NCBI GenBank assembly: GCA_020343635.1
Contig: CP070804.1
Coordinates: forward strand, 235,973-251,097
From: Candidatus Aenigmatarchaeota archaeon
GTDB lineage: Archaea; Aenigmatarchaeota; Aenigmatarchaeia; QMZP01; JAFGSV01
DNA length: 15,125 bases
Direction: 5' to 3'
This document shows, piece after piece, positions 1 to 5,449 of the stretch. Below the pieces are notes generated by a model. The model searched no databases and was not told where the DNA came from. It was given only the letters and a program-made list of their open reading frames with translations. The number at the start of each line of letters is the position of its first letter. The stretch's first letter is position 1. The translations under genes and the position numbers were made by a program.

Positions 1-375
1 GCCCAAGGGTGGGGGTGTTCACCCATTAAAGAGCCACGTTAGCTGGGTTAAGTACGGTGCGAGCCAGTACGGTCTATATCTACTGGATGTGCGGACGAAC
101 TGAGGGGAAAATGCATCAAGTACGAAAGGAACGATGCGTTGTGGCCTCTGGTCTATCAGTTGTGGAAGCATTGCTGAGTAGCTATGCCATTGCGAATAAG
201 GGCTGAAAGCATCTAAGCCCGAAGTCGCTCCTAAAAAGAGTTCGTCATTCTCCAAGACGATTGGTAACTTTCGTGGAGGGGAGGAGAGCCCGGTAGACTA
301 CCGGTTTGATAGGACCGGGGTGTAAGTATCAAGGCAACGAGATATTCAGCCCACGGTTACTAAAAGCTCAAATGA
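1..375 (+). rRNA. 23S ribosomal RNA, 3' end (5' part outside the window)
   Basis: This is the end of domain V and all of domain VI of the large-subunit rRNA. It begins in the A-loop region (gcccaagggt, then a hairpin with loop gttc), and runs through the peptidyl-transferase segment gctgggtt (43-49) and helix 93. The sarcin-ricin loop is at 113-137, the conserved gctgaaagcatctaag block near 202-217, and the terminal ttcagcc...ggttactaa block at 345-363. Bases equivalent to E. coli U2585 and A2602 (positions 49 and 66) are kept. Helix 93 differs from E. coli by compensating pairs: A2589-U2605 becomes U-A, U2593-A2600 becomes G-C, and the loop becomes GCGA, so the gene looks functional. The exact 3' end is uncertain by about 15 bases because the pairing 5' strand lies outside the window. 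No 5S rRNA follows. Confidence 0.97.
113..137 (+). other. Sarcin-ricin loop (helix 95) with an unusual GAAA tetraloop
   Basis: The stem gcatc (113-117) pairs with gatgc (133-137) and encloses agtacgaaaggaac (119-132). The near-universal form is AGUACGAGAGGAAC or AGUACGAGAGGACC. Here the base equivalent to E. coli G2661 (position 126) is A, turning GAGA into GAAA while keeping a GNRA tetraloop. This loop anchors the GTPase translation factors. Confidence 0.9.
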
Positions 376-398
376 CCCTGGTCAAAGAAACGAATCGC

Positions 399-417
399 CT
401 TATATTTTCATTATTAT
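399..417 (+). promoter_or_regulatory. AT/T-rich element: possible rRNA terminator and TATA box for the 442 gene
   Basis: The stretch cttatattttcattattat lies just beyond the 23S 3' end. Its first ten bases resemble an archaeal TATA box that would place a transcription start near 430, 12 bases ahead of the ATG at 442. Its T-rich second half could also end rRNA transcription. Which role it plays cannot be told from the sequence. Confidence 0.4.
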
Positions 418-441
418 TACAATTAGACCCAATTCTATTTC

Positions 442-780
442 ATGGAGAAGGAAAAGCTGAAAGTATTCTTGCAGATGGTTACGGGATTCCTTCTCATGGC
501 AATCGCAAACATGGGATTATGGTATTCTACTGAAGTATTGGGACTCGTGGCTTCTTTAGCAATAGGTGTTGCCGGTTTCTTTTTGACTTTGAGCAAGGCC
601 CTTGTGTTCTATGATGTTGGATACTGCAAAAACGTTCTGTTTATACTGATAGTGGGATTTTTCATCTTTCTTGTCGCAAGCTTCACGCCTGTCTGGTGCT
701 ATGAGATAGTCAATGTGACGGAAGGCTGGAAGACGTGCTCCTACATGAACTTCTGGGAGTTCTACTTTTACCCCAAGTAA
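442..780 (+). CDS. Small membrane protein of unknown function
   Basis: This 112-residue protein is not a family I recognise. It has a short charged N-terminus (MEKEKLK) and three hydrophobic stretches, at about residues 8-26, 29-52 and 59-80. A C-terminal tail of about 30 residues is rich in aromatics and holds two cysteines (PVWCYEI and KTCSYM). With a cytoplasmic N-terminus, three helices would put this tail outside the cell, where the cysteines could pair; that is inference. The ATG at 442 is the first start after the rRNA and has no clear Shine-Dalgarno sequence. The TAA is followed within a few bases by the promoter of the CYTH gene, so the two genes probably have separate promoters. The reading frame is open, uses ordinary codons and makes a coherent membrane protein, so I take it as real. 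Confidence 0.7.
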   Translation: MEKEKLKVFLQMVTGFLLMAIANMGLWYSTEVLGLVASLAIGVAGFFLTLSKALVFYDVGYCKNVLFILIVGFFIFLVASFTPVWCYEIVNVTEGWKTCSYMNFWEFYFYPK

Positions 781-782
781 GT

Positions 783-790
783 TCTTAAAA
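783..790 (+). promoter_or_regulatory. TATA box for the CYTH gene (leaderless)
   Basis: The sequence tcttaaaa is centred about 25 bp ahead of the ATG at 811, so transcription should start at or next to the start codon. No Shine-Dalgarno sequence is evident. Confidence 0.5.
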
Positions 791-810
791 CCGCAGGGAT
801 TATTATAACC

Positions 811-1326
811 ATGATAGAACTCGAGAGAACATTCCTTGCGAAGCATCTTCCGGAAGGATTCGAAAAACTTCCAAATAAAGAGGTAATAGACATATACCAT
901 CCAAAAGAGGCTGATCATCCTGTACTGAGGCTGAGAAAGGATGGTGATAAGTACGAGCTTACAAAGAAATCCCCGGTCAGAAGCGGTGATGCGTCAGATC
1001 AGAGAGAGCAGACGATAACTCTGACAAAAGAGGAGTTCCGAAAGCTTTCTCAACTTGAAGGAAAGCGCGTTGAAAAGGTACGCTACTACTACGACTACAA
1101 CGGCAGAAAGGCCGAGATAGATGTATTCAAAGGTGCATTGGAGGGTCTCGTTCTTGTGGATTTCGAGTTCACAACCCATGAGGAGAAAGATTCGTTCGAG
1201 ATGCCCGAATTCTGCCTCGCTGATGTCACTCATGAGGTTTTCATAGCTGGGGGCATGCTCTGTGGAAAGAAATTCGCTGATATAGAGGCTAAGCTTGGCG
1301 AATTTGGCTACCAGAAACCTTTATAA
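811..1326 (+). CDS. CYTH-domain protein (triphosphate tunnel metalloenzyme family)
   Basis: This 171-residue protein has the layout of a CYTH domain (CyaB adenylate cyclase and thiamine-triphosphatase family), an eight-stranded tunnel that binds triphosphates and divalent metal. It shows the N-terminal acidic signature IELERTF (residues 2-8), basic strands LRLRKDG (39-45) and YELTKKSP (48-55), and REQTITL (65-71). Further on are KVRYYYDYNGRKAEIDVF (89-106), with acidic residues E102 and D104, and LVDFEF (115-120) with D117 and E119. Length fits a single-domain archaeal member. The family signature is ExExK; here the lysine is replaced by threonine (E3, E5, T7), which may alter substrate handling. 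Inorganic triphosphatase or another organic triphosphatase activity is likely, but the substrate cannot be assigned. The stop codon lies inside the promoter of the RNase P RNA gene. Confidence 0.87.
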   Translation: MIELERTFLAKHLPEGFEKLPNKEVIDIYHPKEADHPVLRLRKDGDKYELTKKSPVRSGDASDQREQTITLTKEEFRKLSQLEGKRVEKVRYYYDYNGRKAEIDVFKGALEGLVLVDFEFTTHEEKDSFEMPEFCLADVTHEVFIAGGMLCGKKFADIEAKLGEFGYQKPL

Positions 1327-1327
1327 A
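1320..1327 (+). promoter_or_regulatory. TATA box of the RNase P RNA gene
   Basis: tttataaa is centred about 26 bp ahead of the start of the P1 helix at 1350. It overlaps the TAA stop codon (1324-1326) of the CYTH gene. Confidence 0.65.
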
Positions 1328-1349
1328 GCCTTATACGATAATCACATTT

Positions 1350-1700
1350 GCGCGAGCCGGAAAGGTGGTTTCGCCAAAGGGAGGTGCGGCAGCGTACTTT
1401 CCGCTGAACGCTTTTCCACGTTTACTTGTGGAAAAGGGTTCCTGGTGAGGAAGTTCCACACACCATGGCCTAGCCAAAACGCGCTGCTGAGAGGCAGTGG
1501 CTGAGAAGCCAGTGAGCTGCACAGAAATAAACCGTCCGGTACAGAGCGATGAAACCTGTAAGAGCAGTGAATGCCGAAACGGGTGAAATAGCGGACGCCG
1601 CGGGGTGCAAGTCCTTTGCGACGCTCAGACAGATACCACCGTCTCCGTGCACCGTAACAGGTGCGGAGATGACAGAAAGTGGGCTATTTCCGGCACGCGC
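1350..1700 (+). ncRNA. rnpB: RNase P RNA
   Basis: This is the catalytic RNA of RNase P, which trims the 5' leader from tRNA precursors. The ends are set by the P1 helix: gcgcgagccggaaa (1350-1363) pairs with tttccggcacgcgc (1687-1700), 13 of 14 positions, with one A-A mismatch. Conserved region I is gaggaagttcc (1447-1457). Conserved regions IV and V are agatgacagaaagtgggcta (1667-1686), containing the hallmark ACAGAAA. The inner gaaacgggtgaaat block (1576-1589) also fits. The length of about 351 bases suits an archaeal RNA, probably type A-like, but I did not fold it fully. A TATA box lies about 26 bp upstream and a short T-run follows at 1704-1709. Reading frames that cross this region are spurious. 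Confidence 0.95.
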
Positions 1701-1703
1701 ATC

Positions 1704-1714
1704 ATTTTTAAAAG
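1704..1714 (+). promoter_or_regulatory. T-run ending rnpB, also the likely TATA box of the Sec61-beta gene
   Basis: The sequence tttttaaaagg starts four bases after the P1 helix. The T-stretch is a plausible archaeal terminator for the RNase P RNA. The tttaaaa core would place a transcription start near 1735, about 10 bases ahead of the ATG at 1745. Confidence 0.5.
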
Positions 1715-1744
1715 GCTGGAACAAACTATTATCAGGTGCTTCGG

Positions 1745-1900
1745 ATGCCAAAAAGGGAAAAAAGCATGATGCCCCAGAGCACTGCGGGGCTTATCAGGTA
1801 CTTCGAGCAATCCAAGGAATCCATAAAGATAAAGCCTGAGCACATTCTCATAGCAGCTGTAGGATTAATAGTACTCGAACTGCTGATCAAGTTCATTTAA
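1745..1900 (+). CDS. Preprotein translocase subunit Sec61-beta (archaeal SecG)
   Basis: This 51-residue protein is the small tail-anchored subunit of the archaeal SecYE-beta channel that moves proteins across or into the membrane. The N-terminal part contains the family signature PQSTAGLIRYFEQSKESI (residues 10-27, consensus roughly P.saGLirYfe), followed by IKPEH. A single membrane helix runs from about residue 34 to 50 (ILIAAVGLIVLELLIKF) and reaches the C-terminus, as expected for Sec61-beta. Length is normal for archaea (50-60 residues). A weak ribosome-binding site, ggtg at 1735-1738, precedes the ATG. It lies directly downstream of rnpB and just ahead of the endonuclease IV homologue, which has its own promoter. 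Confidence 0.92.
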   Translation: MPKREKSMMPQSTAGLIRYFEQSKESIKIKPEHILIAAVGLIVLELLIKFI

Positions 1901-1901
1901 G

Positions 1902-1910
1902 CTATTTATT
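1902..1910 (+). promoter_or_regulatory. TATA box for the endonuclease IV gene (leaderless)
   Basis: ctatttatt is centred 26 bp ahead of the ATG at 1932. This supports that ATG over the in-frame GTG at 1923, which would lie upstream of the predicted transcription start. Confidence 0.55.
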
Positions 1911-1931
1911 GAAAACAGACAAGTGTTAGTT

Positions 1932-2744
1932 ATGAAAATACTGATAGGCACAGCCGGTATACCCGGATCCGCTGAGGAGCGTTCCACTCCCGCAGGAATC
2001 AGGCGCGTGAAGGAACTGGGACTGCAGAGCATGGAAGTGGAGTTCGTACGCGGCGTTAACATGAAGCCGGGACTCGCCAGGGAAGCCGGAAAGGTGGCCT
2101 CAGAGCTCGGTATAAGGCTATCCGTTCATGCGCCATACTACATAAATTTATGCAACCCGGAAAAGGCCAAGGACAGCCAGAAGAGGATAATAGATTCCTG
2201 CTATCGCGGCCATCTTATGGGATCGGAGGTTATCGTTTTTCATCCGGGATATTACGGCAGTCTTGAGAAGGAGGAAGCATTTGATATGGTCGGAGAGGCC
2301 TGCAGAGAAATGGCCGATGTAATTGAAGAGAATGAATGGAAGGTGAAATTGGGCTTGGAGAGTACCGGAAAGGTATCGCAATTTGGTACCGTAGACGAAA
2401 TATTAGGCATATGCAAGAGGAATAAATTATGTATTCCTGTTATAGACTGGGCCCATCTTTTTGCCAAATATCAGGGCAAACTTGACTTCAAATCGATACT
2501 CTCCAAAGTTATTTCTGCGGGTTATGACAGGCTGCATACACATTTTTCGAACATAGATTTCACAGAAAAAGGTGAAAGGAGACACCTGACACTCGAGAGT
2601 AAGCAGCCGGACTTCAAGGACGTCGCAAAGATCGTGCTGAAGAGCAGTCTCAAGGAGATAAACATAATTTCAGAATCCCCTGACATAGAGGGAGACGCCC
2701 TTGTAATGAAGGGCGTTTTCGAGAAACTCGGGCATAAGTTCTGA
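1932..2744 (+). CDS. Endonuclease IV family protein (Nfo-like AP endonuclease, TIM barrel)
   Basis: This 270-residue protein belongs to the xylose-isomerase-like TIM-barrel group, closest to endonuclease IV, which cuts DNA 5' of abasic sites using three zinc ions. Putative metal ligands can be placed: H66 in SVHAPYYINL, H104 in VFHPGYY, E143 in GLESTGK, D172 and H175 in IDWAHLF, the histidines of HTHFSN (202-207), and E248 in ISESP. The usual DRH motif near E. coli residues 229-231 appears only as GERRHLTL (214-221), so the Asp ligand is not evident. The start is the ATG giving MKILIGTAG, 26 bp after a TATA box. A GTG three codons upstream is less likely. The gene ends one base before the convergent GalT-like gene. 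A base-excision repair role is likely; a sugar isomerase is less likely given the motif set. Confidence 0.88.
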   Translation: MKILIGTAGIPGSAEERSTPAGIRRVKELGLQSMEVEFVRGVNMKPGLAREAGKVASELGIRLSVHAPYYINLCNPEKAKDSQKRIIDSCYRGHLMGSEVIVFHPGYYGSLEKEEAFDMVGEACREMADVIEENEWKVKLGLESTGKVSQFGTVDEILGICKRNKLCIPVIDWAHLFAKYQGKLDFKSILSKVISAGYDRLHTHFSNIDFTEKGERRHLTLESKQPDFKDVAKIVLKSSLKEINIISESPDIEGDALVMKGVFEKLGHKF

Positions 2745-2745
2745 A

Positions 2746-3702
2746 CTACCTTATAGCATTTTTGAGGGTCTGGGCGGCATCCTCCGGCGATACTATAACC
2801 ACGTTGAGGCCGAAGAACTCAAATCCCGCATGGGTCACAAGTCTTGGATAGATGTGGATGTGGAAGTGCCAGAAGTCTGAACCCGGGAAGTTGTGATACA
2901 TCATGTTGTAGGGCGGATCATCGAAGAGTTTTGAATACCCATGGAATAGCTTCTTTATCACCTTCGCCAGATTTAGCGCTTCCCCGTCCGTCATCTCTGA
3001 TACTTCCGAAAAATGCCTTCTCGGGAGTATGGTCGTCTGGTACGGCCATGAGGAAACGAAGGGTGCTACTGCAAGCCAGTCCTTGTTGTGCGTTATCACC
3101 CTTTTTCTTGCATGCGTTTCCTCTTTCACCATTACACACTCCCCGCACTTCTTCTCCTTCTTGAAGTAGTTCTCGGACTCCTGCATCTCTTCTGATATGG
3201 CCTGAGGGAATAGGGGGGCAGCTATTATCTGCATATGTGGATGCGGCAGGCTCGCCCCTGCTCTTTCACCTTTGTTCTTGAATATGGCTACGTAGTTCAC
3301 GTCCTCTATATTCATCAGATCGAGGTAACGGTGCTTTATTGCCTCTAACACCAGTGCTATATCCTTCTCGGTCATGTTGAAGTACTCATGATCGTGCTTG
3401 TTCGTCTCTATTAGAATCTCGTGGGAACCGGCCGGGGTATATTTGCTGAAGAAATCGTTCTCAATCCGCTTGAAGTGTCTGGTATGAAGAACCGGGAACT
3501 TGTTCTTGAAAACACGTATCTTCCATTGCTTTTCATTTGGCAGTGCGAGCAGGGTTTTTTCCGTCCTTGCCTCATTTCCCGGGCAGAAGGGGCAGGCCTT
3601 TTCTCTGTGTCTTTCATCGAGGAACGCCCCTGGCCTCTTGGACCTGGAGGTTGACACTATAGTGGACCTTTCGAATATGTCTTTTCTAATTTCATCCAGC
3701 AT
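2746..3702 (-). CDS. galT: Galactose-1-phosphate uridylyltransferase family protein (HIT superfamily)
   Basis: This 318-residue protein is a GalT-type nucleotidylyltransferase, which passes a nucleoside monophosphate between sugar phosphates through a uridylyl- (or adenylyl-) histidine. The N-terminal half has the zinc motif CPFCPGNE (C37, C40) and the uridine-binding region IRVFKNKFP (62-70). The active site is FKNKGERAGASLPHPHMQI (141-159), in which H156 should be the nucleophile. A second pair CGEC (186-189) and the C-terminal HIT half with HFHIHIYPR (279-287) follow. Length is close to the usual 320-350. A TATA box 26 bp upstream suggests a leaderless transcript. No galactokinase or epimerase is nearby, so the true substrate is unproven; related enzymes use other hexose 1-phosphates or ADP-sugars. 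Confidence 0.88.
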   Translation of the reverse strand: MLDEIRKDIFERSTIVSTSRSKRPGAFLDERHREKACPFCPGNEARTEKTLLALPNEKQWKIRVFKNKFPVLHTRHFKRIENDFFSKYTPAGSHEILIETNKHDHEYFNMTEKDIALVLEAIKHRYLDLMNIEDVNYVAIFKNKGERAGASLPHPHMQIIAAPLFPQAISEEMQESENYFKKEKKCGECVMVKEETHARKRVITHNKDWLAVAPFVSSWPYQTTILPRRHFSEVSEMTDGEALNLAKVIKKLFHGYSKLFDDPPYNMMYHNFPGSDFWHFHIHIYPRLVTHAGFEFFGLNVVIVSPEDAAQTLKNAIR

Positions 3703-3723
3703 AATTAACTATTTCATGGCCTC

Positions 3724-3732
3724 AAATAAAAA
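3724..3732 (-). promoter_or_regulatory. TATA box for the GalT-like gene (leaderless)
   Basis: On the minus strand the box reads tttttattt. It is centred 26 bp ahead of the ATG at 3702, in the short gap after the zinc-ribbon gene. Confidence 0.5.
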
Positions 3733-3738
3733 GTGCCC

Positions 3739-4113
3739 TCACTTCTTCATGGAGAAGCCGTATTTACTGGGAGACCACCTGCCTGTGGTCCCCCTGTAGC
3801 CGCACTTGTGGCATATGAGGTCCCTGAGAACCTTCCTTCCCCTCAGGTTTCTGTCCCATGTCTTTTTCAGGGATGAAGAGCATGATGGGCATCTTTTCGG
3901 GGTCCCTCCCTTCCTGACTCTGACCTCTATCTTTACTTCGGATATGGTTAACGCTATCTCCCTTAACCTCTTCCCGGAAACAGAATAATCAGGGTCGACC
4001 TTCCTGAGCTCGGCGTTCACTAACCCGGAAAGCTCCTGCTGGGTTCCGGCAGATTTTTTGCTAAGCACGGATTTCACGACGAACTTCACCACATCCCTTT
4101 TTGGGATCTTCAT
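3739..4113 (-). CDS. Predicted DNA-binding protein: winged-helix-like N-terminus plus zinc ribbon
   Basis: I do not recognise a named family for this 124-residue basic protein. Residues 1-68 look like a small helix-turn-helix or winged-helix domain: three helices, including SGKRLREIALTI at 46-57, followed by a strand-like IEVRVRKGG. Residues 73-106 form a treble-clef or ribbon zinc site with RCPSCSSSL (C75, C78) and ICHKCGYRG (C101, C104). About 22 residues, rich in Arg and Lys, lie between the two CxxC pairs. The C-terminal tail is basic. Such a pairing suggests a nucleic-acid-binding regulator or a transcription or translation accessory factor; this is inference. The gene has its own TATA box 25 bp ahead of its ATG and sits between the GalT-like gene and a small membrane protein on the same strand. 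Confidence 0.8.
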   Translation of the reverse strand: MKIPKRDVVKFVVKSVLSKKSAGTQQELSGLVNAELRKVDPDYSVSGKRLREIALTISEVKIEVRVRKGGTPKRCPSCSSSLKKTWDRNLRGRKVLRDLICHKCGYRGTTGRWSPSKYGFSMKK

Positions 4114-4132
4114 GATTTGTGTTTGGATTGAG

Positions 4133-4143
4133 TTATTAAATTT
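4133..4143 (-). promoter_or_regulatory. TATA box for the zinc-ribbon gene (leaderless)
   Basis: On the minus strand this reads aaatttaataa, centred about 25 bp ahead of the ATG at 4113. It lies just beyond the stop codon of the next gene upstream. Confidence 0.5.
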
Positions 4144-4147
4144 TTGC

Positions 4148-4393
4148 TCATATGCAGCATATGTTCAGATAAATCAAAAAGAGGAGGAGAATCAGGTACG
4201 AGAATGCCAAGTCAAGTATGAAAGTCATTATCCCCTCCAGCCATCCGTACTTTCTGTACACATAAAAAGGCGGGACCGCGACTATAATCAAAAACAGGGA
4301 TACGAAAGCCGGAAGATTGAGTGAAGAAAAGTAGATAATTAGAAGAGGTAATGATATTATTACGAATGTTCCCAAAAGGAATTCCTTCAGCAT
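4148..4393 (-). CDS. Small hydrophobic membrane protein of unknown function
   Basis: This 81-residue protein is almost entirely hydrophobic. Three membrane segments are likely, at about residues 5-23, 27-45 and 57-77, with a charged loop YVYRKYGWLEG (about 44-54) between the last two. The chain ends in LNICCI. I recognise no family. The ATG at 4393 is preferred over an in-frame TTG at 4408, because a TATA-like element (4415-4427, minus strand) lies 26-28 bp ahead of this ATG and would make a leaderless mRNA. That element overlaps the stop codon of the upstream isomerase gene, so readthrough from the isoprenoid genes is also possible. Whether its neighbourhood with isoprenoid genes has meaning is unknown. 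Confidence 0.65.
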   Translation of the reverse strand: MLKEFLLGTFVIISLPLLIIYFSSLNLPAFVSLFLIIVAVPPFYVYRKYGWLEGIMTFILDLAFSYLILLLFLIYLNICCI

Positions 4394-4414
4394 TATAGTT
4401 AATTTCAAAGCCTG

Positions 4415-4427
4415 TATTAAATTTTAA
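4415..4427 (-). promoter_or_regulatory. TATA-like element for the small membrane protein gene
   Basis: The minus strand reads attaaaattttaat-like AT-rich sequence overlapping the TAA stop (4417-4419) of the isomerase gene. It lies about 26-28 bp ahead of the ATG at 4393. Confidence 0.4.
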
Positions 4428-5415
4428 TGGCCTTTCTGCGAAGTTCCGAGAGGTTTTTGGAAGATGTCAGGAACATGGTGGTCTTGAGCTCGTTGATGAA
4501 TTTCTCAAGCGCGGCTTTTACAGCACCCGCAGAATCGCATGCCGGTCTGAGCAGGGGAAGCGACATGCCTGCAAGCGATGCGCCCATAGAAAGCGCCTTG
4601 GCCGCATCTATGCCGTTTCTTATGCCGCCAGAGGCTATTATGGGTATCTTCACTGAAGCCAGACACTGTTCGAGTGCAACGGCTGTAGGTATGCCCCACT
4701 CGTAGAAGGCCTCATAGGGCGTTTTCGCAATTATCGAATCGACTTTTACCCAGTTCGTCCCCCCGGATCCCGCGACATCTATAGCGTCCACGCCAACACC
4801 GGCGAGCTTCTTTGCCACGTCTCCCGAAATCCCGTTACCCACTTCCTTCACTATCACTGGAAGCTTTATCCCGGATTTGATCTTCTCTATGGATTCTAGT
4901 GCCCCCTTCCAGTCCCTGTTTCCTCCTTTCTGTGCCAGTTCCTGAGCGGGGTTGAGGTGTATGGCGAGGGCATTCGCGCCTATCTCTTCAAGGGCGCGCG
5001 ATATCTTCTCTGGGGTGTATCCGTATTTGAGTATCTGTGAGGCGCCTATGTTGCCCACCAAGAATATGTCAGGTGCTACATCCCTCACTTTGAACGTCTT
5101 GGCAAGTGACGGGCTCTCTATCATAGCTCTCTGGGAACCTAGTCCCATGCCTATGCCGAGTTCCTGAGCAGCCTTTGCGAGGTTCTTGTTTATCTCCACG
5201 GATTCGGTGGTGCCGCCGGTAACTGCTCCTATGAAGATGGGCGCGCTGAATTTCCTGCCGAGGAATCTGGTGCTTATGTCTATTTCGTTCCAGTCAACCT
5301 CCGGCAAGGCGTTATGCGTAAAGCTGAATTCATCGAAGCCGTTTCCCCGGAAGAATTCTACGTCTTCCTCAAGGCAAACTCTTATATGGTCGCCTTTCCT
5401 TTTCTCCGTGCTCAT
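4417..5415 (-). CDS. fni: Type II isopentenyl-diphosphate delta-isomerase (FMN-dependent)
   Basis: This enzyme interconverts isopentenyl diphosphate and dimethylallyl diphosphate using reduced FMN and Mg2+. From the chosen start (332 residues) the TIM-barrel motifs appear in order: RKGDHI (6-11), the flavin-binding GAVTGGT (63-69), GLGSQRAM (91-98), GNIGASQ (121-127), HLNPAQE (153-159), VKEVGNGIS (189-197), GSGGTNW (216-222) and SGGIRNG (262-268). In HLNPAQE, Q158 is the expected proton-relay residue and E159 the metal ligand. The ATG at 5415 gives MSTEKRKGDHI, the usual family start. An ATG at 5433 is possible. The open frame back to 5484 would overlap the kinase gene and is unlikely. It follows the isopentenyl phosphate kinase gene by about 35 bases, so the pair should be one operon carrying consecutive steps. 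Confidence 0.95.
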   Translation of the reverse strand: MSTEKRKGDHIRVCLEEDVEFFRGNGFDEFSFTHNALPEVDWNEIDISTRFLGRKFSAPIFIGAVTGGTTESVEINKNLAKAAQELGIGMGLGSQRAMIESPSLAKTFKVRDVAPDIFLVGNIGASQILKYGYTPEKISRALEEIGANALAIHLNPAQELAQKGGNRDWKGALESIEKIKSGIKLPVIVKEVGNGISGDVAKKLAGVGVDAIDVAGSGGTNWVKVDSIIAKTPYEAFYEWGIPTAVALEQCLASVKIPIIASGGIRNGIDAAKALSMGASLAGMSLPLLRPACDSAGAVKAALEKFINELKTTMFLTSSKNLSELRRKAIKI

Positions 5416-5449
5416 AGATAATGATTTCCTCATCCCTTTAAAAAAGTAC

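Noticed and set aside
306..533. Plus-strand open frame starting inside the 23S rRNA
   Set aside because: Its first part is rRNA, and it overlaps the better membrane-protein frame that starts at 442.
1470..1839. Open frames on both strands across the RNase P RNA (1470-1751 minus, 1549-1839 plus)
   Set aside because: They overlie conserved structural RNA and the Sec61-beta gene. The products show no domain.
4149..4163. catatg-cag-catatg repeat as a possible operator
   Set aside because: It lies inside the end of the small membrane-protein gene and is only two six-base palindromes. It sits upstream of the zinc-ribbon TATA box but is too weak to claim.
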